From Sciurus carolinensis (lineage: Eukaryota; Chordata; Mammalia; Rodentia; Sciuridae): 64,000 bases of DNA. The stretch is taken from assembly GCF_902686445.1 (NCBI RefSeq), contig NC_062219.1, forward strand, positions 49,131,056 through 49,195,055, written 5' to 3'. The notes beneath the pieces were generated by a model. The model did no database searches, was not told where the DNA came from, and saw only the letters and a program-made list of their open reading frames with translations. The position numbers and the translations under genes were made by a program. Shown here in pieces: positions 24,930-35,871 of the stretch (position 1 is its first letter; every line of letters starts with the position of its first letter).

Positions 24930-25310
24930 TTTCAATCAGTTCAGGATTCTGTAACAAAATGCCATAGATGGGGTGATTAAACAACACAAATTGATTTCTC
25001 ACAGTTCTGAAGGCTGAGAAGTCCAAGATCAAAGTACCAACACACAGTGTGTCTGGTAAGGACCCAGTCCTGGCTTGTACACAGCCATTTTCCCTTTGCA
25101 TCCTCATGTACATAAATCAGAGGAATCAAGTTCCCTCTTGGCCTTTTACAAGTACGCTAATAACACTTATGAGATCTTTCCCTTCATGATTTAAATTTAC
25201 TCCAAAGACCTCCCTCCTAATACCATCACATTAAGATTAGGATTAGGATTTTAACACATAAATTTTCAGGGGAATGTGAAGGTTCAGTTCATAGCTTATA
25301 GTTTTCTGGC
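24930..25310 (-). mobile_element. MLT1-like MaLR LTR
   Basis: The plus strand follows the complement of the MLT1 consensus: 'ggattctgtaacaaaatgcc', 'ttgatttctcacagttctga', 'aggctgagaagtccaagatc', 'cctcctaataccatcacatt', 'gaaggttcagttcatagc'. Continuous MaLR-like internal sequence lies to its right, so this is the 3' LTR of a minus-strand element. Confidence 0.85.
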
Positions 25311-25500
25311 TCTGGTCCACCAAAATTCACATTCAACTCACATTCACAATATATTAATTTCATATCAAGAGTCTCAAAAGTCTCAATTCCTTTCTATATC
25401 AACTTTAAAATCCAAGGTTTCATGAAAATATCATATAAATAAGATCTGAGTGAGACTCAGGGCACAATTCACCCCAAACCTGGTCCTCAGATTGGTGGTA
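25311..25500 (-). mobile_element. MaLR-like internal fragment adjoining the LTR
   Basis: The segment starting 'tccaccaaaattcacattca' and continuing 'aagagtctcaaaagtctcaa' resembles the reverse complement of the 3' internal region of MaLR elements, which lies next to the 3' LTR. It is non-coding, as in other MaLR elements. The right edge is approximate. Confidence 0.55.
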
Positions 25501-25504
25501 TTAA

Positions 25505-25795
25505 GATATGGAATCTCTGGGAAATGACTGAGTTTGAGGACTTGCCCTAATGAAAGCATTAGTGCCCTTCCTTTATAAGAACCTTGAGGCAGATTGTATC
25601 TCCCTTCAGTCATGTGACCACAGCACCAAGGTGACATCTATAAGCAGAAAGCCCTCACCTGACCAAATTTTCTATTGCCTTGATCTTATACTTGCAGGCT
25701 CAAGAAAACAACCAATAAATTTCTGTTGTTTATAAACTACCAGTCTAAGGAATTTTGTTATATCAACAGGAATAGATTGAGACAATCCTACACTA
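25505..25795 (+). mobile_element. MLT1-like MaLR LTR, 3' part
   Basis: Blocks 'ttagtgcccttcctttataa', 'agtcatgtgaccacagcacc', 'cagaaagccctcacctgacc', 'accaataaatttctgttgtt' and 'aactaccagtctaaggaatt' follow the MLT1 LTR from its middle to its 3' end. It is in the orientation opposite to the LTR at 24.9 kb, so it is a separate insertion or the product of an inversion. Confidence 0.8.
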
Positions 25796-25939
25796 ACCAT
25801 ACTTCTAGAACATGATTTTCATGACTATTTCTGTACTCACTAAGAAGATGAAAATTTATTTACAGCACTCCTCTTTTCTTTTTTAGTCCTCACCAGAATC
25901 ACTTCTGAAAGTTTGTTTATGGCAATGTCACCTTTTTTA

Positions 25940-26700
25940 GAGAAATGCAAATTAAAACTACACTGAGATTTCATCTCACTCCAGTCAAAATGGCAAGTAT
26001 CAAGAATACAAGCAACAATAAATGTTGACATGAATACAGGGAAAAAGATACACTCATACATTGCTGGTGGGAATGCAAATTGATGCAACCATTATGGAAA
26101 ACAGTATGGCGATTCCTCAGAAAGCTTGGAATGGAACTACCATTTGACCCAGCTATCCCACTCCTTGACCTATACCCAAAGGACTTAAAAGCAGTTTACT
26201 ACAGTGACGCAGTCAAATCAATGTTTATAGCAACTCAATTCACAATAGCTAGATTGTGGAACCAACCTAAATGCCCTTCGATAGATGAATGGATAAAGAA
26301 ACTGTGTTATATATACACAATGGAATATTATTGAGCCATAAAGAAGAATAAAATTATGGCATTTGCAGGCAAATTGATGGAATTGGAGAATATCATGCTA
26401 AGTGAAATAAGCAATCACAAAAAACCAAAGTCCAAATTATTTCTCTGATATGTAGATAATGATACTTAATAGGAGTAGGGAGAGGGAGGCAAGAATGGAG
26501 GAAGAATGTATTTTTTAGAGGAAAATGAGGGGTGCAGATGGGGTGAGGGGAAGGAAACATAATAGAATGAGACAAACATCATTACCCTATATACGTGTAT
26601 GGTTATGCAAATGGTATGACTCTACTTCGTATATAACCAGAGAAACAATAGTTGTACACATTTGTGTACAATGAATCAAAATTAAAAAAAGTAATCAAAA
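25940..26700 (+). mobile_element. 5'-truncated sciurid-type L1: ORF2 C-terminus and 3' UTR
   Basis: The frame 26080-26334 encodes the ORF2 C-terminal region with [38 protein letters not shown] and WIKKLCYIYTMEYY, then a stop where the consensus continues SAIKK. The reading continues after that stop ('MAFAGKLMELENIMLSEIS'). The 3' UTR carries a G/A-rich tract (about 26470-26560) and ends with 'gttgtacacatttgtgtaca' and an A-rich tail near 26690. It lacks the reverse transcriptase and endonuclease and is inactive. Confidence 0.92.
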
Positions 26701-26814
26701 GAAGGGAGGAGGACACCTAAGTCAGAAGTCACTGTCTTTTTCAATGTAATCTCAGAAAAGACATCCTATTACTTATGTTATATTCACTGAAAATTCATCA
26801 TTAATTGTATAGGA

Positions 26815-27235
26815 AACTGAATGAGGGAGGAAGGAGGAGAGGGAAAGGGACTGAATTGGAGCAAATTATATTCCATTATGTCAAAATGAACATCAAAATT
26901 ATGCATAACTATAATGCACTGATAAAACATTTTTTAAAAGCATACAAATGAAATTGACCAAATTATGCTAGGTACATATTTGAATACTCCATGTTGAATT
27001 TCACTTCATAAATGTATGTAGTGAATGTATTCATGAATGTATACATAAAGCACTAGTTGAAAATATATATAAATAGAAGGAATATCAGTAGAGTAGAAGA
27101 GGAAAAGGAAGAGGGAAAGGGAGAGCGAAAGAGAATATACTGAAGACTGAAACAGAGCAAATTATATTTCTTGCATGTAGGGTTATATCAAAATTAATTC
27201 CAATATATGTATACCTGTAATTAACTAAAAAACAC
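26815..27235 (+). mobile_element. L1 3' UTR modules in tandem (purine tract units)
   Basis: A first unit (purine tract, then 'gagcaaattatattccatta', then 'aatgcactgataaaac') is followed by a different unit ('gaccaaattatgctaggtac', 'gtatgtagtgaatgtattca'). A second copy of the first type follows (purine tract at about 27090-27135, then 'gagcaaattatatttcttgc'). This B-A-B order resembles the 3' UTR at 38990-39390. It probably reflects truncated L1 3' ends or an internally repeated 3' UTR. Confidence 0.7.
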
Positions 27236-29159
27236 GTTTTTTAGAAAGTCAAGAAAAATAAAATTGGGCCTATCTGAAAGAGGAAAGGATCACATAAAGG
27301 AATTAATACTATAATGTAGGTATTATTAAAAGACATCTTAGGAGGTTAAAATCAGAATACCAAGTTAGAGATTCAACAGATTTAGGACTGTATTCATAAT
27401 ACTCCAAGAAAACGGGAAAAACATTCTCAAAACAATAAGATGATATTTTGATTTAAACAACTGTTACTTAAGCTTATTGACTGTAGGATACAATGCTATA
27501 TGCAGTGTTTATATCCCTAGTGTCTCAACTCTGCACATGAAGTAGCCCTTGAAGAATTCTAAGAATTTCTTTCTTGTTCAGAAATCACGCCCATACCTGA
27601 ATTTCCTCATCTCTCACCCTCAGGGTAATTACTCCTCAGGGATCATGCACTACACTGTCCTTTTAACTTCTGAGCTTCAAGAACAGTTCAATCATCATAA
27701 TACTAATGGCTTGAGGGAATAGAATAAAGTTAAGGTGATAATGCTTATTCAGTGAACATTAAATCAAGACAAACCTGAAGCAAAAAGTCTGTAACCACAT
27801 CACAGTACAAGTCTGAGCTACAATTGAGCCATTAAGTGTTGATGAATCCTTAGAGTGGAGAAGACTCATCAACATAAATTTTCTGCATAATAATTGAGTT
27901 GCGGAGGTGTTTGGAAACAAAAAGAATTTTATTCATATGTTTAGAGATTCTAAGCACCATGTTTCCTTACATCTATTTACCACTACCAAGAGCATTAGGA
28001 AAAGTTCTGAGAACCCCAGTAGTCATCAATTCTCATCTGTACTTCATTACCTGAGAAATCTAGACACGTTCGAATCATCCAAGCCACTGGTGTTTTCAGT
28101 GACCCACTGTTTCTAATAAACATACATGATCAGAAACAGTTCTGCTTTCTTAACTTTCAGCATTTTGAAATATCTGTAGAGAAGAAAACAATTCTAGAGA
28201 AACCATAAAATATACCCTGTGGTGTCTTACAAGGCAACACATTAATTAAGTTCTTCTTATGACACTCTAAGAATTTCTCTCCTGAATACCATATAAAATC
28301 CGAGTGTTTCTAATGGTGCAGTTGGGATGACTTTCCCAATTAGGTATTCATTTTCCCATAATTTTTACACTTGATCTTGATCCTAAAACATACCAAGAAC
28401 TTATCTTCTATAAATTCATATTGGTTTTATCATTTCTAGAACAACCACACCTATAGATATTTATCTTTTTGAAATGACCTTTTGTGGTATTTAAGTAATC
28501 ATTTTTCACTCCTATCGCATTAAAAAATCATCCAATGATAATGTAATTGAACAAAAGTTGAAAAATCATTAACTGTAAACAGATGCATATGAGGTCTTCA
28601 AAAATCTAGGTGATATGAATTATTTGTAATCTATAACACTAAGAGACTAAAGCATAATGTGAAGGAAATTCCCGTCTAAATTAACTCTAATAGAAAATTA
28701 TATAGAAAAACCTCCCAAGTTTGTAATAGTAGATGTAAGTTTGCTTGAATTACTAAATACCTACAGAAATACATCATTAATACAGTCAAACAGAAAAACA
28801 CAAATAAGCTATACAGTTATGGGCCTGCATTTCTCATTGAAATCAATATTAGAATAAAAAGGCTATTCTTGAACTTTTTACTTGGATAGTTTTAAAATAT
28901 TCTAAGACTTTAGTTTAGACAAATATTTTGATCTAGTCAGTAGTGATAATTCCTGTCTTCTTTAGCCCCAGGTAGATATGAATACTGAAGAGACAATCTG
29001 TACAACACCACTCAGCTTTTTTGACCTTCAGGATTTTATAGACCAGTGAAGGAGACAGATAAATGTGTGCGTGCATACAAACACGGAGAAATATAATGAG
29101 ATAATTTGTGTTAAATAAATATACAAAATGCAGCAATCGTATAAGTAAGAAAGCAATTC
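27236..29159. other. Non-coding stretch with no recognised gene
   Basis: No gene or repeat family is recognised over about 1.9 kb. It is AT-rich with only short random-looking frames. Confidence 0.5.
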
Positions 29160-29195
29160 AAGTATAGTATATTATGCTTCTAATATACTATACTT
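29160..29195. repeat. Perfect 15-bp inverted repeat with 6-base loop
   Basis: The arm AAGTATAGTATATTA (29160-29174) is followed by the loop tgcttc (29175-29180) and the exact reverse complement TAATATACTATACTT (29181-29195). Both strands can fold into a 15-bp AT-rich hairpin. It does not match a mariner-type MITE that I know. Confidence 0.95.
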
Positions 29196-29306
29196 ATACT
29201 TGGGTTAGTTGATAATAAAAAATACCACAAAGTGGCAAGTTAAGCCAACTTTTGATTATAAATAACCTTTAAAGAAACTGCTACCCTACAATCTTTAAAA
29301 AGTTCG

Positions 29307-29357
29307 GGTAACATGGCTTTTTTTTTTTTTTTTTTTTTTTTCTTTTTGGTAACATGG
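29307..29357 (-). mobile_element. Poly(A)-only retroinsertion flanked by 10-bp direct repeats
   Basis: GGTAACATGG occurs at 29307-29316 and again at 29348-29357. Between the copies is only c, a T-run (29318-29341), c and ttttt. This is what extreme 5' truncation of an L1-mobilised RNA would leave: a poly(A) tail on the minus strand with its target-site duplication. Slippage growth inside a small tandem duplication is the alternative. Confidence 0.7.
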
Positions 29358-29504
29358 TTTTTTAACACTGGGATACAGAAGGAAGAACAGCATGATAGGG
29401 AAATAAATCAAAGTTGTAGCTCCTAAGGATCTTAACTAAATATATTTATGATTAAGTTGGGCCTTGAATATCAGTATTTTAATAGTAAGAATGGCAATTA
29501 TCAC

Positions 29505-29548
29505 TCACACACACACACACACACACATACATACTCACATACACACAC
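29505..29548 (+). repeat. (CA)n microsatellite, imperfect
   Basis: About eleven CA units are followed by mixed cata/caca units. The resulting Thr/His frame is not a gene. Confidence 0.92.
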
Positions 29549-29648
29549 CGATATACTACATACTGAGACATTGGCTATTGAAATTTAATCTAGGCAATTA
29601 TTTATATGTGTGTGGGGAGGTTGGTTATTTTGTTGTTTGTTTTTGTAG

Positions 29649-29812
29649 TACTGCAGGTTGAACCCAGGGATGCTCTGTCACAGAGCTACATTCCCCAATT
29701 TTTATTTTGAGACAGGGTCTTGCTAAATTGCCCTAGCTCACCTCAAATTTGCCATCTTCTGTCTCAGCCTCCCAAGTGTCAGAGATTACAGTCATGTGCC
29801 ATAGAACCTGAC
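29649..29812 (-). mobile_element. Composite B1-like/ID-like SINE
   Basis: The plus strand reads 'gttgaacccagggatgctct', 'cacagagctacattccccaa', 'tttgagacagggtcttgcta' and 'tctcagcctcccaagtgtca', the complement of the composite sciurid SINE. It is moderately diverged and lacks a surviving A-tail. Confidence 0.85.
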
Positions 29813-30079
29813 ATAATATATACATTTTATATCATATAGAAGTTGAATGAAAAGTAAAAAGCAGCGATCTCTTATTTATTTTTGCATTTCAATCATTTCC
29901 AGAAGTCCCCCATTTTATTTGTTTTGATTAAAAGCATAAATCTTAAATGATCATTCCTGCACTTGCTTCAGAAGATGACATGCATCCTTGAGCCACACTC
30001 CTTCTGATGCTCTGAATGTATAAGTCAAAGTGAAGCTATAAAATTTTGCAATACTACATCTAGAAATCACTTTCCTCAA

Positions 30080-30081
<2 letters not shown>

Positions 30082-30118
<37 letters not shown>

Positions 30119-30324
30119 GGAAGCAGGTACCAGGGAATGAACTCAAAGGAACTCAATAATTGAGCCACATCCCCAAGCCCTATTTTGTATCTTTATTTAG
30201 AGACACGGTCTTACTGAGTTGCTTAGCGCCTCTCTTTCAGTGAAGTTGGCCTTAAACTTACAGTCCTCCAGGTCAGTCTCCTGAACCACTGGGATTACCA
30301 TTGTGTGCCACCACACCCAGTCTT
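30082..30324 (-). mobile_element. Composite B1-like/ID-like SINE with long A-tail
   Basis: A T-run at 30082-30114 (the A-tail) is followed by 'aggtaccagggaatgaactc', 'aattgagccacatccccaag', 'tttagagacacggtcttact' and 'tgggattaccattgtgtgcc'. It is full length on the minus strand. Flanks 'cctcaaag' and 'cttgaag' may be a degraded target duplication. The long tail suggests a fairly recent insertion. Confidence 0.92.
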
Positions 30325-30360
30325 GAAGTTTTATTTCAAATGAATGACTAGTGTATCCAG

Positions 30361-30404
30361 TAGATGATAGGTAGGTAGATAGATAAGATCGATAGATAGA
30401 TAAA
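30361..30404 (+). repeat. Imperfect (GATA)n microsatellite
   Basis: Units of tagg and gata with a central gatc interruption span about 44 bases. Confidence 0.85.
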
Positions 30405-31053
30405 CAATTAAAACCTCACTTCCTTCTCACCATTTTATTTTCATATCTTGGAGTTTGTGCTAAAATTTCAGACTAAGATGAAATGGCTGCAGTTTTGGAA
30501 AATATATCACATGAGCAATCATTAAAGATTACATTAGTCACACATAAATTTATCTTATTATGTTGACTTCTCATTATTTTAGCTTTTGCTTAAAAGATTA
30601 AAATTAACAAAAGTCTATCATAAATTTATAATACTCTTCAATATAAAATGACAATCTCTGAGTTTCTGCTGGATCTAACAAATACATAAAATTGCATATA
30701 AGGAAAAGTTATCCTTGTGTACACATGTAATTAAGGAGTCTAAAGACATGGGCCAAAGAAAACTAACCACTAAAGTTTATTAAGTCACAAATGGCCCCTT
30801 TAGATCTTCTTCTTTGTGGTCATATGTTACAGTTTTTTGTTGTTCTTCACAGATTGAACACTAAGCATCTTTGGATTTTCCAAATTTGGCACAAACAACA
30901 AAACGGAATAACTATACACCAAGTACATTCAGTCAAGAGCAACAGTTAGGACCATTAAAAGCATGTTGATAGAAAAATATTGACCCAGTAAAATGGTCAT
31001 CTTAATATCCAACCAATGGTTATATCAAGACTCGCTTTTAAAATCCACCTCTT

Positions 31054-31260
31054 CATCAGGTGCAGTTGCACATACCTGTAAACCCAGGAGTTTAGGAGGC
31101 TGAGTTCAAAGCCAGCCTCAGCAATTTTGTGATATCCTAAGCAATTCAGTGAGACTCTGTCTCCAAATAAAAATATTTTTTAAAAGGGTTTGGGGATGTG
31201 GCTTCATGATTAAGCTCCTCTGAGTTCAATCCCTGGTACCAAAAAAATAAAAAATAAAAT
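31054..31260 (+). mobile_element. Composite B1-like/ID-like SINE with exact 14-bp target duplication
   Basis: AAAATCCACCTCTT lies at 31040-31053 and again at 31261-31274. The body reads 'gtgcagttgcacatacctgt' (7SL/B1-like), 'tcaaagccagcctcagcaat', then the tRNA-like tail 'tttggggatgtggcttcatg' and 'gttcaatccctggtacc', ending in an A-rich (aaat)n tail. It is full length; the exact duplication makes it one of the younger insertions in the window. Confidence 0.95.
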
Positions 31261-32026
31261 AAAATCCACCTCTTTAACAAGACTTCCTCATGGATTCTAT
31301 TTTCTCCTCAGAATATCTATTGTCTACATTAAATACAGCACACCCAGAAAGAGAGAGTTCTGGATCCTACCTACTATGTTTGTCCCCCAAAATCTTTACT
31401 GTAATAATCACAAAGAGTATTCTCATCAAGAATACTTGCTTTCTCCCTCTCTCTACCCCCAACTCTTTCTACCCCCACCCCTTTTCCTTTCTTTAGATGA
31501 CTTATATATTTATAAGTATCATACATCTGTCTTCATAATATCATTTTGAAGGTGTATACAACTGCTTTTGAAGATGAAAAATGTAGCCAAAGTGACTTAG
31601 CCCATTACCTGTAAAAAAAAATTCATATGCAATGTTCTGAGTGCATTATAAATATGACAAAATAGAGTATAGTAAGCTCCAGTTTCTCTTCAGTGAGGAA
31701 CAGGGTATGAGTATTATCCAGGATGACTGAGACCATATTCATGACCACACACAATGCTTTTCTGAGTGTCACAAGATGGTAATTCCAAGAATTCCGTTTT
31801 GCTCCAGAACTCATGTGACTGAACCCTGGATGCTACTGGTCTTTTTTATGTACTCTAGGGATGACCAACTAAGTGATATGCTCAATCATTCTGATATGCC
31901 TCTGTATTGTATATATATACTGTCCCAGCATTAGGGGTTCTAATGGTGCACATTAACGGAGGTACAAGAAGGATTCAGTGAAGTAAAGGCCTGTGGGTAA
32001 AATTACTTTTTCATCATGTCTTCCCC

Positions 32027-32140
32027 TCTTTCTTTCTTTCTGTCTTTCTTTTTTTCTTTCTTTCTTTCATGCTGAGGATCAACCCCAGTGCCTCACACAT
32101 GACAGGCATACACTTCCACTGAGTCACACCTCTAACCCGT
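32027..32140 (-). mobile_element. ID-like SINE with (CTTT)n tail
   Basis: A ctttc tract at 32027-32068 (the degenerate A-tail on the minus strand) is followed by 'gaggatcaaccccagtgcct' and 'cacttccactgagtcacacc', the complement of a tRNA-derived SINE with B-box and A-box order. It is diverged. Confidence 0.75.
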
Positions 32141-32339
32141 GTGTGGAATTGTTTTAATCTGTTATATGAAAGTTTCCAACTGGTCTCATTTGGGCAGTAC
32201 CATAATGTATCCTGTGTAATGGCATTGAGCACTCCCTCAGTTGGTCAGTTGACATTATTTCACACCCCACTGCATGTCAGCTACATTTGCAGAATGTATT
32301 TTAAAGATTTATAGAATCAGGAGAATACTGGGATGAAAG

Positions 32340-32563
32340 AGGTCAAAGTTAAAATCACAGGCTCTGGAATCAACTACATACTTTGACTTCAAATTTAGTA
32401 TTTATTAACTGTGTGACCCAAAGAAAGTTATTGATTTCTCTGTTTTGTCATCTCTTAAATTTCATAGCACCTCTTAGGACTGCTGAAATGTTATAAAACA
32501 TTTCAAATAATGTCAGGCGTGAAGTAAACACTAAGAGAGAGTTAGCCGGTATTATTATTGGAA
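32340..32563 (+). mobile_element. MIR SINE relic
   Basis: The order 'caggctctggaatcaacta', 'actgtgtgacccaaagaaag', 'ttattgatttctctgttttg', 'ctgctgaaatgttataaaac', 'tgtcaggcgtgaagtaaaca' follows nearly the whole MIR consensus. Confidence 0.75.
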
Positions 32564-34674
32564 AATTTTTTATCAAAAAGGGACATAGAGGACACTCCTG
32601 CTTAGCACCTTCTCTTAGAGGCTGGAAAATGTTAAGTGGTGGAGTGTGGACAAGAACATGGAGCAAGGATTTCAAACTCCAGGTCAAATGTTCCTTCCCC
32701 TTCCTCATTTCTCTACTTTATTCTGTTAGGTCCTATATGGTTCTCTAATTGTCTTCATATTGAAATTGATCCTACAATTCCAAACTTTGTTAGCCCTCTT
32801 CATGAGCTGTTCCTTGCTTGTCCCAAGTTCTTAATAAACAGTTGTGCACAGTTGGGAAATTTTGACAACAGAATGAATAAGACACTTCACTCTGTGGCTG
32901 TCATTCATCTATCTAATATTTATTTTAGGTCATCTTAGAATCCCCCTTGCATTTCTTTATGCTAGTGTGCTTATATGTATTTTCCTTTTTGGACCCCTTA
33001 CTTCAAAACATTTTGATTTTAAAAAGAGTACGTTAAATGTAAAAGTTCATTCTGAAATTCCTAAACTACTTCCTCCTCTTTACCTCATATATTTATATGT
33101 CTTTACTTCTCATATATTTAAAATTTAAAATTCTTAAATCTGGATCATAAACAGTGTGAACATGTGTAACAAAGGAAGATTTTTTTTTACCATTTTATGC
33201 TCTACAATATATTGTATCTTTCATCATCTAATCCCATATTGGTGCCATATGATCAAGTGAATTCTGGACATGTAGGGAGCTAATGTCTAACTCAAGAGTC
33301 AACTTTTGGCATTAATTCAGATTATTATATTCAGTAATGTTTACATTCTATTAGTCAACATACTGTTACTAAAGAGAAATTTTTAAACTATTCCATGCAT
33401 GTTAATATCTGAATTTAAATATGCTTAACCGTTGATTATATTTTCAATTAAAAAGCCTTTTACCAAGTACTTTTTACTGTGTATTTCACCTGAAAATATT
33501 CTTAGCCTAGATTTTGAAAATATATTTGAGTTCAAGCAGTAAAAAAGAAAGCAATAGAGAATTCAATTTTTCATTTATTTTTAATTATTGGAAAGAACAT
33601 CATTGATCTGAGTTTTCTAGAGATTATAGCTGTCAGGAGTCATTATATTGCTTATTGGGAACCAAATGTCACAATATGCTGCATCCCAAACTTCAATTTT
33701 TAACTGTCAATCACCCTTATCCACTAACCCTGCTTGCATTCCATCCATGATCCCCCTCTTGTGTTCCTTATTGATTTTATATTCCATATCTGTCTGTTTT
33801 GGTCCCTCTCAACCCATCTCTCATGGCTTTCTTCCATAGCTGGTTTATCTCTAGTCTGTTTTTTATGGATCTTGATGATCATGACTCCTGGAATTAAAGA
33901 GGTAACCACTCTTAAACATCCTCTAATTAAAAATAGCACACACATGGCTTAACTGTGGGAACATTCTGGGCGTACATGAGGAGTGTGACATTCCAACTTA
34001 GCATTGGAGGGTGCACTGAGAAATCTTATCCATGCTAAATTCAGAATAGGGCTTTATAATGTTACTACTGTCACTGATCTTGAGTTTAAAATCTCCATCT
34101 CCATATTTGGATAAATAACAACTGATTACCTAATTCACTCAAGTTTGCTCTGCTACTCTATGGGTGATTTTGAATAGATGAAGACTCTAGAAGATTCATC
34201 TCACTTTGTTTCACCACAGGGACTTAATATAATAATATTAAATGTTATTTAAGTCAGGTTTAGAAGCTACAGGTAATATAGGTAATAAATACTTTTTTGT
34301 ATACTTATTTGGCATTTGTGAAAAATTATCATTGTAAACACATCCCCACAAAAAGTGAGATACTAATAATATACAACCAGAAGTATAAGTAGATCAAGAA
34401 CTCACATCCAATTAATATTTTCATGAAACAAATAGTGCTCAACTCATATGAGGACATTGCTAGACAGCCTTAATAAGAGAATTCTAAAATCTGATTAGGA
34501 ATTTTAGTATAATTTTGTGGAATTACTTTTAAGAAGGGGTAATATACACTGTAAACAAAGAACAGGTAAATTGAAAATTTGAGTGAAAATACTAAAAGAG
34601 TACTCTCTCAAAATCTTCCTAAGAACACTGAGCTGTCAGGCAACACTAAAGAAGAATATTTATTTTTGCAACTC

Positions 34675-34712
34675 TAATAATAATAATAATAACAACAACA
34701 ACAACGACAACA
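34675..34712 (+). repeat. (AAT)n to (AAC)n trinucleotide repeat
   Basis: Six taa units are followed by about six aac units, one of them changed to gac. Confidence 0.92.
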
Positions 34713-34948
34713 GAAATTTCTGCTAAGGATTTGTAAATATTCCTATGCATAGATAGTCCATAAACAAAATCATTTCTATCACTACTTACCATTCCTCAAG
34801 CCTGATCTCTTACCCACTGTTAAGAGAAAAAGGTGTACAACTAATTACTAACAATGTTGGAGACCTAATGAAATGGAAAGCTGTCATGTGCAAATAATAT
34901 TTATGCAATATAGAAAATCTGAATTGAAGAAAAAAAGAAGAAAAGTAG

Positions 34949-34950
<2 letters not shown>

Positions 34951-35012
<62 letters not shown>
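34951..35012 (+). repeat. Compound (TG)n(AG)n repeat
   Basis: About fifteen TG units (34952-34980) join directly to about sixteen GA units (34981-35012). An alternating purine-pyrimidine tract next to a homopurine tract combines Z-DNA-prone and triplex-prone sequence. Confidence 0.95.
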
Positions 35013-35015
<3 letters not shown>

Positions 35016-35832
35016 AGAAGAGGATTAGAAGATGAGTATTTCATTAAAACTCAATTCTGCTATGATTTATCTTCATCTCTAGGCAAATCCTCTGTGTATA
35101 TATTTCACTATTATAGAACAGCTAAAACAAATGCTCGACATCTCAGAGATGTTTTATATGCTAAAGAAATAAGAAAAAACTTTTTATGTGTAATGAATAA
35201 GGTCTAATGAAAGTATAAATATTTCTGAAATTCCCCCAAACTGAAGAGGTTAGAAAAGCAAAGCAGCTATTTTGGGGGGATAAATAAACAACAAAGATGA
35301 AAGGAATACAAGTCAGGTGCCAATAAAGTTCTCTATTTTAACAATGGTTATTCCTTCAAACCTAACATCCATTATTAGAGTTCAGTAATTTACCTATAGA
35401 GGCTGACTTATATTTTGATACATGTTTTTATAGGATAAAATTTTAACAAAAATGCAAATCAGTCAACTGGGATAACTCAATTCACAAAACTCTTGTCTAA
35501 AATTTATTTCTGCAAATAAGAAGCTGTGAACAGAAAAAAAAAAAAAAAACACCAGCAGTATTGAATGTGTATGTGACACCAAGCTGAACATGAAAGGTGT
35601 TTCATCATAGCAGGCACCATAAAAAAAGAAAATGTTGATACAAACCCATTATAGAGCAGTTGACATCATGGATGGGAGGATTGTTATGTTGCTATTCATT
35701 TTGTTAAGAAAACCTTCTGCAGAACTGAAGGTTATTAAAGCATTCAAACTTCAAAACCTAATTCATAAATGTACGTTCTCTAATGTCCCCCACTTCTACT
35801 CCAACCATCAATAAACAGGGAGACATGCATCA

Positions 35833-35833
<1 letters not shown>

Positions 35834-35869
<36 letters not shown>
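35834..35869 (+). repeat. (CA)n microsatellite
   Basis: Eighteen uninterrupted CA units lie between 'gcatcaata' and 'gggtcatgg'. Confidence 0.96.

Positions 35870-35871
<2 letters not shown>

Noticed and set aside
25232..25251. Telomere-like repeat units (ttaagattaggattagga)
   Set aside because: The units are ttagga, not ttaggg, only two to three copies, and they lie within the MLT1-like LTR where the consensus has a similar sequence.
26080..26334. 84-codon frame that looks like a conserved protein
   Set aside because: It is the C-terminus of L1 ORF2, with a premature stop and 5' truncation.
35527..35545. A-run as the tail of a processed pseudogene
   Set aside because: No flanking direct repeat and no recognisable coding sequence upstream.
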